From a virus, in IMG/VR virus record IMGVR_UViG_3300024261_000108, positions 1 through 31,163 of that record: a DNA stretch of 31,163 nt. One strand, 5' to 3'. Numbering within the stretch: position 1 is the first letter of the stretch; each line of letters begins with the position of its first letter. Both the position numbers and the translations under genes were made by a program. The notes below the pieces were generated by a model. It was not told where the DNA came from. It saw only the letters and a list, made by a program, of their open reading frames with translations, and ran no database searches. This document shows, one piece after another, positions 15,918 through 22,646 of the stretch.

Positions 15918-16079
15918 TTAAGTGGCTCTTGCTTGTTTGCGTTCAGCCCACCGGGGAGCGTCCATCTCTTGCTTGCACAGCTTGCAATATGCTTGCAGAC
16001 CGTCATTGGCTCCGCTTCTTTTATGGAAGGCATTAGTTGGTTTAGTGATGCCACAGCCTCCGCATGTTTTGAATCTCAT
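15918..16079 (-). CDS. 53-aa zinc-knuckle protein
   Basis: A short gene easily missed: the ATG at 16079 overlaps the DUF3310 stop as ATGA and the frame closes at TAA 15918. The product has two CxxC pairs (C6/C9 in TCGGCG, C32/C35 in YCKLCK) separated by FHKRSGANDGLQ. This CxxC-F-DGLQ-CxxC arrangement is common in small phage zinc proteins and at the N-terminus of some HNH nucleases, but no HNH residues follow. It is probably a nucleic-acid or protein-binding zinc ribbon. Confidence 0.7.
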   Translation of the reverse strand: MRFKTCGGCGITKPTNAFHKRSGANDGLQAYCKLCKQEMDAPRWAERKQARAT

Positions 16080-16303
16080 GCTTTCCCTTCCTTTGATTCT
16101 GGGTATTCCAACTCAATCAGTAGCTCCAAGAAGTGGATTGCTTTCTGTATGTCCTCGGAGCCGTTCTTGGTTCTGTGCCTGGTCAGATACTTAATCACGC
16201 AGCCCTCTATGAACGGTATCTTGTTGGCGGTGATGTATTCCACTGGCTGGATTTTTAGGCGTTTGTAATGGTCACCGCCTGTTTGCTGACCTAGTGCGCT
16301 CAT
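16076..16303 (-). CDS. DUF3310-family protein
   Basis: This 75-aa protein has the DUF3310 signature: GGDHYKRLKIQPVEYITANK, then FIEGCVIKYLTRHRTKNGSEDIQKAIHFLELLIE. This family is widespread in phages, is sometimes annotated as a nucleotide kinase without proof, and usually sits in replication/nucleotide modules, as here. Both ends overlap neighbours by ATGA, so it is tightly coupled to the exported beta-helix gene upstream and the zinc-knuckle gene downstream. Confidence 0.85.
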   Translation of the reverse strand: MSALGQQTGGDHYKRLKIQPVEYITANKIPFIEGCVIKYLTRHRTKNGSEDIQKAIHFLELLIELEYPESKEGKA

Positions 16304-17439
16304 AGCGTTGCATCACCTGCAAGGTGCCAGCCAGCCGCATACGGCATGCGTGAGCGTTTAATCATTCGGAGTTGTTTACCCGCGCCAGCGTTGCCTGTAA
16401 TTGCATCATCTGGTTGCCCGTCACGGTATGACAACAGGCACAAAATGAACTCATTAGGGTTGGCCCATTGCTGGCCTGTGGAGGTATTGCCGGTGTGTAA
16501 GGCGCAGCCATTGACTACGCGGTTGCTTCCGCCGTGGGCGTAAATTCCGTGCAAAAGTCCGTAAAAATTCAGGTTTTGAAATATCATGTTATTGCCTGAA
16601 ATCAGAATCCCGCACGCCTTCCTTTCGGCTCTGTGACGCCCTTCAATTTGGACGTTAATGAATTTAGGGTCAGGCAAGTAAACATTGCTTCGCTCCTGTG
16701 TTACTGGATACCAATCAGCAACTAGAAGAGGGCCGTGTTTAATGACAATTTTTGCCCCCTGATGTGCCTGAATATTGCAATTGCTCACTTGAAAATTGAA
16801 CGCATTCTCGCTGATATAAATCGGCATTGTTCCATTTTGGCCAATGATCATAACGCCCTCTATTGTCTGCTCAAAGTTCCTGATTGCTCGCCCATTCACA
16901 ACCGTTGAGGGTTCCACATAGATTCCAATTGGTGCATTTGTTTGCGTTCCCCAAGCGTTATCATCAATCAATAATTTATCGCCTGTCGCTTCAAATCGCA
17001 TGAACGAATTCCATCTCGTTGCGGCCTTTATTGCGAATCGACCTGGAAGCCGTGCTGTGTTCTGAAATTTATAAACCGGATCGGTGCATAGAATCGTAAT
17101 GATAGGGCTTTCGGCTGTGCCATACCAACCAACGCCAGACGGTGATGGTCCACGCGCATCAGTCCACGCCTTTTCTGATTCGTCCCAATATGGGGCTTGT
17201 ATCGCTTGCCCTTGAGCAATGATCTCTTCCCATTCGGTGTCCACATATCCGTTGCCGTCCTTGTCCTTGAGAATGAACTCATATGGATTGATTTTTGGCG
17301 CATCCTTGCTTGATTCCTCCAACGCTTTCACCCTATCTGAAAGGTTCACAAGGTCTTGGATTTCACCCAGTAAACCAGAAATATCGGAGGCTTGAATTTG
17401 GGCTGAGAGTATCAGCGTGATTAGTAGGATTGTTTTCAT
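16300..17439 (-). CDS. Exported beta-helix protein with EF-hand-like loop
   Basis: This 379-aa protein opens with a Sec signal peptide (MKTILLITLILSAQIQASD, cleavage after about residue 18). A short coiled-coil follows (GLLGEIQDLVNLSDRVKALEES), then a calcium-loop-like DKDGNGYVDTEWEE at about 60-73. From about 150 a right-handed parallel beta-helix pattern runs to the end (ITILCTDP, GVMIIGQNGTMPIYISENAF, NCNIQAHQG, GILISGNNMIFQNLNFYGL, NRVVNGCALHTGN), as in pectate-lyase folds and tailspikes. No lyase catalytic set is recognised. It begins 3 nt after the SSB stop with no Shine-Dalgarno site. An exported protein inside a replication operon is odd. Confidence 0.65.
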   Translation of the reverse strand: MKTILLITLILSAQIQASDISGLLGEIQDLVNLSDRVKALEESSKDAPKINPYEFILKDKDGNGYVDTEWEEIIAQGQAIQAPYWDESEKAWTDARGPSPSGVGWYGTAESPIITILCTDPVYKFQNTARLPGRFAIKAATRWNSFMRFEATGDKLLIDDNAWGTQTNAPIGIYVEPSTVVNGRAIRNFEQTIEGVMIIGQNGTMPIYISENAFNFQVSNCNIQAHQGAKIVIKHGPLLVADWYPVTQERSNVYLPDPKFINVQIEGRHRAERKACGILISGNNMIFQNLNFYGLLHGIYAHGGSNRVVNGCALHTGNTSTGQQWANPNEFILCLLSYRDGQPDDAITGNAGAGKQLRMIKRSRMPYAAGWHLAGDATL

Positions 17440-17442
17440 GAT

Positions 17443-17871
17443 TTAAAAAGGAACGTCGTCGTCATCGGTTGGTTGAGCTTGAGCGTTGCGGCTTGCATCT
17501 GGTGGCGGTGGGGCTTGCTGTTGTTGCTCGTCTTTATCAGGCCAATCAATGGGTTGTATTTGCAAAACCTTCACCTTGGTTTTTGACCGTTTTTTGCCAG
17601 TCTCTTTGTCGGTCCATTCCTCTTGATTTAACTCGCCTTGCACATTGGCTCGTTTCCCTTTCCGAAGCCACTTGCTTGCAAATTCGGCAGTTGGCCCAAA
17701 TACGGTGCAACCTATAAATGAGGCTTTTTCTTTGTATTCGCCTGAGCTGTCCTTGTATTTGCGTTCACTGACAATTGTGATTTCTGCAATGGCCAAACCT
17801 CCTGGCGTGTGTCGCAATTCTGGATCTCTGGCCAAACGTCCGCTGATTATTACCGTGTTAATGTCACTCAT
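17443..17871 (-). CDS. ssb: Single-stranded DNA-binding protein
   Basis: This 142-aa protein has an OB-fold over residues 1-105 (INTVIISGRLARDPELRHTPGG, AEITIVSERKY, FIGCTVFGPTAEFASKWLRKG, VQGELNQEEW). A Gln/Pro-rich linker follows and the acidic tail ends DDDDVPF, the tip that docks host replication proteins. The start at 17871 overlaps the upstream stop as ATGA. It coats ssDNA during phage replication and recombination, together with the RecT-like annealase encoded upstream. Confidence 0.93.
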   Translation of the reverse strand: MSDINTVIISGRLARDPELRHTPGGLAIAEITIVSERKYKDSSGEYKEKASFIGCTVFGPTAEFASKWLRKGKRANVQGELNQEEWTDKETGKKRSKTKVKVLQIQPIDWPDKDEQQQQAPPPPDASRNAQAQPTDDDDVPF

Positions 17872-18164
17872 GATTCTTGTATTTCTTCCCAAATGGTTCT
17901 AATTTTCTTTAAAAATATAGGGTCTGTTTCGGCTTGGTCGGTGATTGCCCGGTGCGCGTAGCCCACGGTTTGGTGACATCTCTTCCCGAAATTCCGAGCC
18001 ACTTCGCTTAAACTGAAACCTTCCTCAACTGCGAACGCCATCGCGGTCATTCTCGGTATAGCTATTGCTGGCCGCTTGGTCCTCTTCAGCATTGCCCTAG
18101 AGGTTAAACCAAACCCTTGCGCGGTCTTGTCGATGATTTCAGTGATTCGTTTGTTGTGGCTCAT
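17868..18164 (-). CDS. Stand-alone DnaA domain IV-like protein
   Basis: This 98-aa protein corresponds to the DNA-binding domain IV of DnaA alone: RPAIAIPRMTAMAFAVEEGFSLSEVARNFGKRCHQTVGYAHRAI, including the helix-turn-helix and the H-x-TV-x-x-A signature. The AAA+ ATPase part is absent by design, since both ends overlap neighbours by ATGA. It should bind DnaA-box-like sites, perhaps in the phage origin or to compete with host DnaA. It lies between the C5 methyltransferase and SSB. Confidence 0.8.
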   Translation of the reverse strand: MSHNKRITEIIDKTAQGFGLTSRAMLKRTKRPAIAIPRMTAMAFAVEEGFSLSEVARNFGKRCHQTVGYAHRAITDQAETDPIFLKKIRTIWEEIQES

Positions 18165-18901
18165 ATCAATCCCTCTGAAAGAATTTTGAATGCTGTTGCC
18201 GCCACTGCTGGAACTTGCCCGTTTCCAATGGTTCTAGTCCTGTCCACATAATTGGCCACCCCATTGTGTGCTCTGCAAAGTTGGGGTGAAGGTACAGAGG
18301 ATCTTCCCTGCAAATCCTTAATCCCTCTGACATCTTGCTCCCACGGAATTCCGGACTCCCGACAAACCGGGCCCTGCATGCTCCTATGTACTCCGATGCC
18401 ACGACTGTTGGTAGCCAACAACCAGAACCGGGCCCGCCTATGCCAAGCTCCGATGTCTCCAGCTCCCAACACTCCCCATCGAGCATGCATCCCCATTTTG
18501 GCCACGTCTGCGAGAACGGTTCCCAATCCTCGAAAAAGGATCGCTGGTGAGTTCTCCACGAATGCAAGTCGCGGTTTAACTTCGCAAATGATTCTGGCCA
18601 TTTCTTTCCAGAGTCCTGACCGGGCCCCTTCAATTCCATTTCCATTGGCGTTGGCAACACTGATGTCTTGGCAAGGGAATCCTCCGGCAACGATGTCAAC
18701 TTTTCCTCGCCATGGTCGGCCATCGAATGATTTGATGTCTCCGAAAATTGGGAAGTCGGGCAAGATTCCGTCTTGTTGTCTGGCTTTGAGGACTTGTTGG
18801 CAGTAAGGCTCGATTTCAACGGCACAGACTGTTTTATGTCCAAGGAGCATTCCTCCAAGGATTCCGCCGCCTGCCCCTGCAAATAAGTGTAATTCTCGCA
18901 T
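18161..18901 (-). CDS. DNA cytosine-5 methyltransferase (orphan)
   Basis: The start at 18901 has GAAGGATGAC directly before the ATG, preferred over a frame extending to 18985. The 246-aa enzyme has motif I FAGAGGGILGG (7-17), the catalytic Cys77 in GGFPCQDIS, a motif VI variant FVENS (114-118; ENV is usual), motif VIII RRARFWLLA (155-163), a very short target-recognition region, and motif X-like IGNGQVPA. It methylates cytosine at C5 in an unknown short site. No nuclease partner is nearby, so protection from host restriction is the likely job. Confidence 0.9.
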   Translation of the reverse strand: MRELHLFAGAGGGILGGMLLGHKTVCAVEIEPYCQQVLKARQQDGILPDFPIFGDIKSFDGRPWRGKVDIVAGGFPCQDISVANANGNGIEGARSGLWKEMARIICEVKPRLAFVENSPAILFRGLGTVLADVAKMGMHARWGVLGAGDIGAWHRRARFWLLATNSRGIGVHRSMQGPVCRESGIPWEQDVRGIKDLQGRSSVPSPQLCRAHNGVANYVDRTRTIGNGQVPAVAATAFKILSEGLI

Positions 18902-18902
18902 G

Positions 18903-19130
18903 TCATCCTTCACCTTCCTGTGAGTAGCTCCATCCCATTTCATCCCGTAGGTTTTCAAATTTGTCTGCCACTTTGGAAAATCCAATTTTCCGAATCAACC
19001 CAACGACGATGGCATCTGCTTGCGCATGGGCAATATCTGGGTGGCTGTTTAATTTACCCAATGCCATAAGGGCATGCGCTGATTCAAATCTGGCTTTCTC
19101 CCATTTATTTGCATTCTCAAGAGGGTTCAT
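18903..19130 (-). CDS. Small hypothetical helical protein
   Basis: This 75-aa protein (MNPLENANKWEKARFESAHALMALGK, later AIVVGLIRKIGFSKVADKFENL) is predicted all-helical, without cysteine or membrane span. Its ATG overlaps the upstream stop by ATGA and the C5 methyltransferase starts right after its stop, so it is part of the same translationally coupled series. No family recognised. Confidence 0.55.
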   Translation of the reverse strand: MNPLENANKWEKARFESAHALMALGKLNSHPDIAHAQADAIVVGLIRKIGFSKVADKFENLRDEMGWSYSQEGEG

Positions 19131-19390
19131 TTGGTATAAATGTTGAAGGGTAAGGGTTCATTGTTTTTCCGCTTTTCAACCGCTTCATTTTTTTTATCCA
19201 TGAGCCTGTGGTAATTTTCGTTAATTTGCGCTGTGCGTTTTTTCCTTTGATTTGCAATATCTGTCTCAGAATCTAAAATGTAAGGGCTTTCCCACGCCTC
19301 CCACGTGGTTCGATTCGGCAGGTTTTTGGAACTCAAGAACTGAGCCTGGATAATTGCAGAATCTCTGAAATATGTTTTTTGGTTTTTCAT
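19127..19390 (-). CDS. Small hypothetical charged protein
   Basis: This 87-aa protein (MKNQKTYFRDSAIIQAQFLSS) is rich in Lys/Glu/Asn with a helical central part (DIANQRKKRTAQINENYHRLMDKK). The start at 19390 overlaps the upstream stop as ATGA and is preferred to a longer in-frame start at 19414. Position downstream of the initiator suggests an accessory replication factor, but no motif supports this. Confidence 0.5.
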   Translation of the reverse strand: MKNQKTYFRDSAIIQAQFLSSKNLPNRTTWEAWESPYILDSETDIANQRKKRTAQINENYHRLMDKKNEAVEKRKNNEPLPFNIYTK

Positions 19391-19980
19391 GATGTTTTCA
19401 TCTGTTGAAGCCATCTGATCATTGAAGCCATCTGATCCTTGACTGGTTTATCGGTGTAAAGAAACTTGGCCATGCCTCGCAAGAATCGCCACGAGCCTTG
19501 AGGTTTGTCCCATATCAAAGAGACGAATTGCTCATCCCAAATGACATTCAATCCCATATTCATGATCCTCAGAGCCTCACAATATCTCTTGAGCCGTTTC
19601 CTTAAATTGACCCCCAAAAGCTCTTCTTGTTTCTCTGTTAGGTTACTTCCATCGGGCGACCTTGCTCTCAATAGCTCGATAGCGATAGCTGACACGCCTT
19701 CTCTGGCCTCTAAAAACATTTGCCTAGCATTTCCACATCTGTCGCATGTTGCGCCCTTTAAGGCCATGCTAGTGACTTTTGCCCCTATCGTGTCAGATTC
19801 TCTGTTTTCTGACCATTCAGCGTGAGCGTCTGGATGTATCGGCAGGTGAATCATGGTGTCACAGATCCGGCATGATCGGGTTTCGGTTGGCCATCCCTCA
19901 GTGTTGAGGTTTCCGAAATTTGCAACGGGTTTCGCTGAAAATTTGCTTTGGACTCCCCATGCTGTCTCATCAATCGGCAT
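19387..19980 (-). CDS. Zinc-binding hypothetical protein, replication module
   Basis: This 197-aa protein has two separated CxxC pairs (CRIC near 37-40 and CDRC near 79-82) that could form one zinc site. A long helical part follows (ARQMFLEAREGVSAIAIELLRAR, KQEELLGVNLRKRLKRYCEALRIM) and the C-terminus is Trp-rich. It overlaps the end of the DnaD/DUF1376-like initiator by 11 nt, the place where many phages encode a helicase loader or initiator accessory. I see no Walker motif, so a DnaC-type loader is not supported. Confidence 0.55.
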   Translation of the reverse strand: MPIDETAWGVQSKFSAKPVANFGNLNTEGWPTETRSCRICDTMIHLPIHPDAHAEWSENRESDTIGAKVTSMALKGATCDRCGNARQMFLEAREGVSAIAIELLRARSPDGSNLTEKQEELLGVNLRKRLKRYCEALRIMNMGLNVIWDEQFVSLIWDKPQGSWRFLRGMAKFLYTDKPVKDQMASMIRWLQQMKTS

Positions 19981-20764
19981 CTTTAATCCTTTCGAGTAAT
20001 TCGGCTGAAGTCATTTTTTGCCTTTTTGGGGCTTTCCCGTTTGCCTGAAACGTCTGGCCCTTGACCTTCCAATTTTGAAGTTTTGATTTCCAGTTGATCG
20101 GCTTTCCAAATTTGTTAAGCCAATAATCATTGTCCTGATGCCAATTGAAAAAGCTTTCTGCGGTTTCTCGGAGTATCCCCCGAATCTGAGCGTGGTCCCA
20201 AACTTCATCCCATGTTGGGATCTCAGCAAAAGAATTCTCTCTCTCTGAGCCGTTAGGCGTTTTCTTTTTAGAGAGAGATTCTAGCTTCTGGCTTCTGGCT
20301 TCTGGTATGGTTGACGTTTCGTTCGCGTTTCGTTCCAACGGAATGGCAACGGTCGTTGAACGGTCGTTCGTTTCTCGTTGAACGGTCGTTGAACGGTCGT
20401 TCGTGTTCTTTTTACGTCTTGCCGCTCCTGATTTCTTACCTGCTTGGGCTGCCTGATCGCATTGAGCTTTGTATTCTTTAAAATCCTTCTTGAGCCGATT
20501 TGAGGTAATGGACAATGTTTCGCCTTCAATCTTGATGTTGCCAACTCCGCCAGCTTCCAACTCTTGGACTACGCCTAGTAACTCATCTTTTGTGAGTCCT
20601 ATGTATCGCGCCCAAGCAGTGGCACTGTTTGTGAGCGTGCCGCAATCATCTGCGTCAGCGAGTAAACATAAAATATCCATCCATGCGCCTTTAGCTGTGC
20701 AAGACAGCATGCGCGTGGCCCTCATGTAATCAGCCCAAAAGAATTTTGAATACGGAAGCCCCAT
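19970..20764 (-). CDS. DUF1376/DnaD-like replication initiation protein
   Basis: The ATG at 20764 follows GAAGGGGTAATT, a strong ribosome site. The 264-aa protein has an N-terminal winged-helix of the DUF1376 type (FFWADYMRATRMLSCTAKGAWMDILCLL, about 8-35). A basic, low-complexity linker (about 108-165) contains a repeated NDRSTTV. The C-terminal domain (about 185-240: WDEVWDHAQIRGILRETAESF, then NWKSKLQNW) is typical of phage initiators. The linker DNA carries iteron-like repeats at 20348-20404. It likely binds the origin and recruits the host helicase. Confidence 0.75.
   Translation of the reverse strand: MGLPYSKFFWADYMRATRMLSCTAKGAWMDILCLLADADDCGTLTNSATAWARYIGLTKDELLGVVQELEAGGVGNIKIEGETLSITSNRLKKDFKEYKAQCDQAAQAGKKSGAARRKKNTNDRSTTVQRETNDRSTTVAIPLERNANETSTIPEARSQKLESLSKKKTPNGSERENSFAEIPTWDEVWDHAQIRGILRETAESFFNWHQDNDYWLNKFGKPINWKSKLQNWKVKGQTFQANGKAPKRQKMTSAELLERIKDAD
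20238..20278. repeat. Inverted repeat (9-bp arms) in initiator gene
   Basis: TCTCTCTCT at 20238-20246 is complementary to AGAGAGAGA at 20270-20278, separated by 23 nt. It lies within the initiator coding region about 70 bp from the iteron cluster and could extrude or mark an origin. Because both arms are dinucleotide runs, chance or slippage could also explain it. Confidence 0.4.
20284..20304. repeat. Three tandem 7-bp direct repeats GCTTCTG
   Basis: GCTTCTG occurs three times head to tail with no spacer. It lies between the inverted repeat and the AACGGTCGTT cluster. The 7-bp unit is not a multiple of three, so the protein sequence through it is not repetitive, which argues the DNA rather than the peptide is the conserved item, or that it is recent slippage. 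Confidence 0.5.
20348..20404. repeat. Iteron-like repeat cluster, candidate replication origin
   Basis: AACGGTCGTT occurs four times at 20348, 20359, 20381 and 20392, with spacing 11, 22 and 11 bp, so all lie on nearly the same helical face. Two identical 24-bp blocks (20348-20371 and 20381-20404) contain them, with a 33-bp period. Iterons inside an initiator gene between its N- and C-terminal domains are the arrangement of lambda O and its origin. The in-frame 33-bp period (NDRSTTV repeats) leaves coding-level duplication as an alternative. Confidence 0.55.
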
Positions 20765-20766
20765 AA

Positions 20767-20859
20767 TTACCCCTTCAAATAAATTAAAGCCATGCCAACA
20801 ACTACCCCCAAGCAAAGCCCTGAAATGTTCCCTAAAATGAAAATTGAAAATGGTTCCAT
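20767..20859 (-). CDS. 30-aa single-span membrane micropeptide
   Basis: The ATG at 20859 is preceded by AAGGGATAATT, as strong a ribosome site as any gene here. The frame closes at TAA 20767. The product starts MEPFSIFILGNISGLCLG, continues as an uninterrupted hydrophobic Gly/Val/Leu span and ends in IYLKG. It fills an otherwise empty 97-nt gap between the nuclease and initiator genes, and its last codons form the initiator's Shine-Dalgarno site. Function unknown; a small membrane effector or a translation-coupling leader are both possible. Confidence 0.7.
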   Translation of the reverse strand: MEPFSIFILGNISGLCLGVVVGMALIYLKG

Positions 20860-20861
20860 AA

Positions 20862-21167
20862 TTATCCCTTGTGCTTCAGTGTTTCATTGATTGATTCAAT
20901 GGCTTCATTAAGTGATTTGACTTCCTGAACATTGCCTCGCCACATGGCGAAAAATGCTTGCTCAGGAATTGTAAGCTTCCTTGATGATGGAGGCTTGTTG
21001 CCGTCTTTAATCTCGAACAGGAAATTGTGACCGGCTCGCCCCACAAGGATGTCAGGGCAACCCATACCCACTCGTGAGAGGTCAAGGACAGTGCAGCCTG
21101 ATTGCCTTAGCCCTTTGACAATCTCAGCGTGGTTGGCGTCAACTCTGGCGGCTCGTCGTGCCATCAT
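20862..21167 (-). CDS. VRR-NUC-like endonuclease
   Basis: This 101-aa protein has the minimal PD-(D/E)xK fold of stand-alone VRR-NUC proteins: a leading helix (ANHAEIVKGLRQSGCTVLDL), the metal residue D39 in GCPDILVG, E52-x-K54 in FEIKDG, then KLTIPEQAFFAMWRG and a final helix. These phage nucleases are linked to Holliday-junction or flap cleavage. Two adjacent ATGs exist; 21167 gives an ATGA overlap with the gene before it. Confidence 0.82.
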   Translation of the reverse strand: MMARRAARVDANHAEIVKGLRQSGCTVLDLSRVGMGCPDILVGRAGHNFLFEIKDGNKPPSSRKLTIPEQAFFAMWRGNVQEVKSLNEAIESINETLKHKG

Positions 21168-21343
21168 TCAGTGTGTATGAAGCTTTTGAACCTTCGCCCC
21201 TCGTGATCAACCGTGACAACATCCCGCTTGTAATGGTCTTGCTCCGTTTTAATCACGGTGACTGTTGACAACGGCCTGATTATCAAACGGCCTTTGCCGT
21301 CCGAGAATTTGACGTGTGGGTTTTCTTTGGTTGGTTGGCTCAT
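21164..21343 (-). CDS. Small hypothetical protein
   Basis: This 59-aa basic protein (MSQPTKENPHVKFSDGKGRL) appears to be a small beta barrel, with alternating hydrophobics in LIIRPLSTVTVIKTE and RDVVTVDHEGRRFKSF. The start at 21343 and the stop both overlap neighbours as ATGA. No family recognised; an SH3-like nucleic-acid-binding fold is a guess from the strand pattern. Confidence 0.55.
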   Translation of the reverse strand: MSQPTKENPHVKFSDGKGRLIIRPLSTVTVIKTEQDHYKRDVVTVDHEGRRFKSFIHTE

Positions 21344-21615
21344 TTTGAAACCTCCCAAACAGCGCACCCTTCGCGCTTGTCTCCGGTGATCTTGATTTTG
21401 TTAGCCTTTTTAAGCTCTGAAAACCTGCCGCTTACGGCGTTGAGTCCCTTTCCAGTGATACCTGCATACTCCTTGGCTGTGAGGCCATTTGTTAAGTGTA
21501 TCATCAATCCCAATATTTCTTGGTGAACCAGCCTCAGTGTTGGCTCCACTTTTTCGAATGCCTCGACACTGGTTGCAACCCCTCCGTGTTTTCGTTCACA
21601 AATATCAGTTGTCAT
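21340..21615 (-). CDS. Small winged-helix protein
   Basis: This 91-aa protein carries a winged-helix pattern: LRLVHQEILGLMIHLTNGLTAKEYAGITGKGLNAVSGRFSELKKANKI followed by a beta wing (KITGDKREGCAVWEV). The NAVSGRFSELKK stretch resembles a recognition helix that reads DNA. It overlaps the preceding gene by 11 nt. Family of small phage transcription or replication modulators is likely; the target is unknown. Confidence 0.6.
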   Translation of the reverse strand: MTTDICERKHGGVATSVEAFEKVEPTLRLVHQEILGLMIHLTNGLTAKEYAGITGKGLNAVSGRFSELKKANKIKITGDKREGCAVWEVSK

Positions 21616-21793
21616 TTTTCTTGTGGTTTTCTTTTAGTTTTGAAATTTGCCTGATGGTCAGTTTTTGACTTTTGCCCGGTTTAATATATCCCAGCATCAA
21701 ACACCTTTGTGTTGTGCGCCGAAATGCTGTTGTGTAATCTTGAATGCCTGGGAATGCTGGTTGGATGTCGTTCCATGATAATCCTTTTTTCAT
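21605..21793 (-). CDS. Small HTH-like basic protein
   Basis: This 62-aa protein (MKKGLSWNDIQPAFPGIQDYTTAFRRT) is very basic and helical, with a putative helix-turn-helix across DIQPAFPGIQDYTTAFRRTT and a Lys-rich tail. The ATG at 21793 is preceded by GAGGTGATTTT, a strong ribosome site, which supports it as a real gene. It pairs with the winged-helix gene just downstream (11-nt overlap). Confidence 0.55.
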   Translation of the reverse strand: MKKGLSWNDIQPAFPGIQDYTTAFRRTTQRCLMLGYIKPGKSQKLTIRQISKLKENHKKNDN

Positions 21794-21797
21794 AAAA

Positions 21798-22646
21798 TCA
21801 CCTCACAATTGGAGTTTCTTCAATCCAGTGCTTGACGCCTGAGATTTCTTTTTCACCGTCTTTGATTGCCGCCTTAATCAAGCCGAGTTTCGGGCTAATA
21901 TCACAAAGGCTTGGATGTGCTGCATATAGTTTTGAAACATCGACGACTTCAATCCTAAGCTCTTTACGAACCTGCAAGCCTTTAACTTTTTCTGGCTTTA
22001 GTAAGTCCAATGCAGTCTGTTTTGCTTCCTTAATTGTTTCTTCAGAAATGGTTGCCGCAATTTTGGATTCTTGGTTTTCTTGAGCTTCTTTTTCAGCTTT
22101 TATTGCCTGTTGTCGTTCAATTTCCGCCTTTTTTCTTTCGGCATCGTTTTTGGCGTCAATGACGGCTTGTTCTGCGCACCGCTTTTCTTCTTCGGCTTTG
22201 GCTATTTCGGCAATCCGTTTTCGCTCAGCATCTCGGACAGCTTCCAAAGCCTTTTGTTTTTCTTCTTCTGCCTTCCGAATTTCTTCCTGGCGTTTGCGTT
22301 CGGCCTCTTGACGGATCCGGTTTTGTTCAACCGTGTAAACGGTCATGACGCCATGAATTCTTTTTTGTTCGGTAATCAACGATTCGCTGAATTCCTTTGC
22401 GATTGCGTCGAGTTCTCGGCCTTTTTCAAGAAATGGTTTCTTGCAAGATTGCCGTGCTTTTTCAACTTGGCTTGCAATGTCTTTAAGCTCTCGAATTGCT
22501 GAAATTGCGGAATTTTGTGAATCGTCGTCATTTACTTCTGTAATAAATCCGCTCGTAATCAACGCAACTTCCTTGCGCTCTTGGATGTCTCCTGAAATGG
22601 CAATCGTGACATCATGGATACGTTCAATTTCAATTGGTGAATTCAT
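21798..22646 (-). CDS. Coiled-coil protein of recombination module
   Basis: This 282-aa protein consists of an N-terminal domain (1-50), a very long charged coiled coil (about 55-205, full of Glu/Lys/Arg/Ala heptads such as AERKRQEEIRKAEEEKQKAL) and a compact C-terminal domain with KELRIEVVDVSKLYAAHPSLCDISPKLGLIKAAIKDG. Coiled-coil proteins of this type commonly accompany phage RecT/exonuclease genes (DUF1351-like). The upstream exonuclease stop overlaps its ATG as ATGA. Role in recombination is inferred from this association. Confidence 0.6.
   Translation of the reverse strand: MNSPIEIERIHDVTIAISGDIQERKEVALITSGFITEVNDDDSQNSAISAIRELKDIASQVEKARQSCKKPFLEKGRELDAIAKEFSESLITEQKRIHGVMTVYTVEQNRIRQEAERKRQEEIRKAEEEKQKALEAVRDAERKRIAEIAKAEEEKRCAEQAVIDAKNDAERKKAEIERQQAIKAEKEAQENQESKIAATISEETIKEAKQTALDLLKPEKVKGLQVRKELRIEVVDVSKLYAAHPSLCDISPKLGLIKAAIKDGEKEISGVKHWIEETPIVR

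Noticed and set aside
18166-18906. A 246-codon open frame on the minus strand overlapping the C5 methyltransferase
   Set aside because: It is an out-of-frame shadow: the methyltransferase frame has all family motifs and a good ribosome site, while this frame has no recognisable domain.
20348-20404. A small CRISPR array
   Set aside because: Only two 24-bp blocks with a 9-bp interval, internal 10-bp subrepeats and location inside a coding gene; no cas genes.
22071-22502. A long plus-strand frame with a hydrophobic, Phe/Leu-rich product
   Set aside because: It is antisense to a Glu/Lys/Ala-rich coiled coil, whose reverse complement naturally reads as Phe/Leu/Ser. No ribosome site or context supports it.
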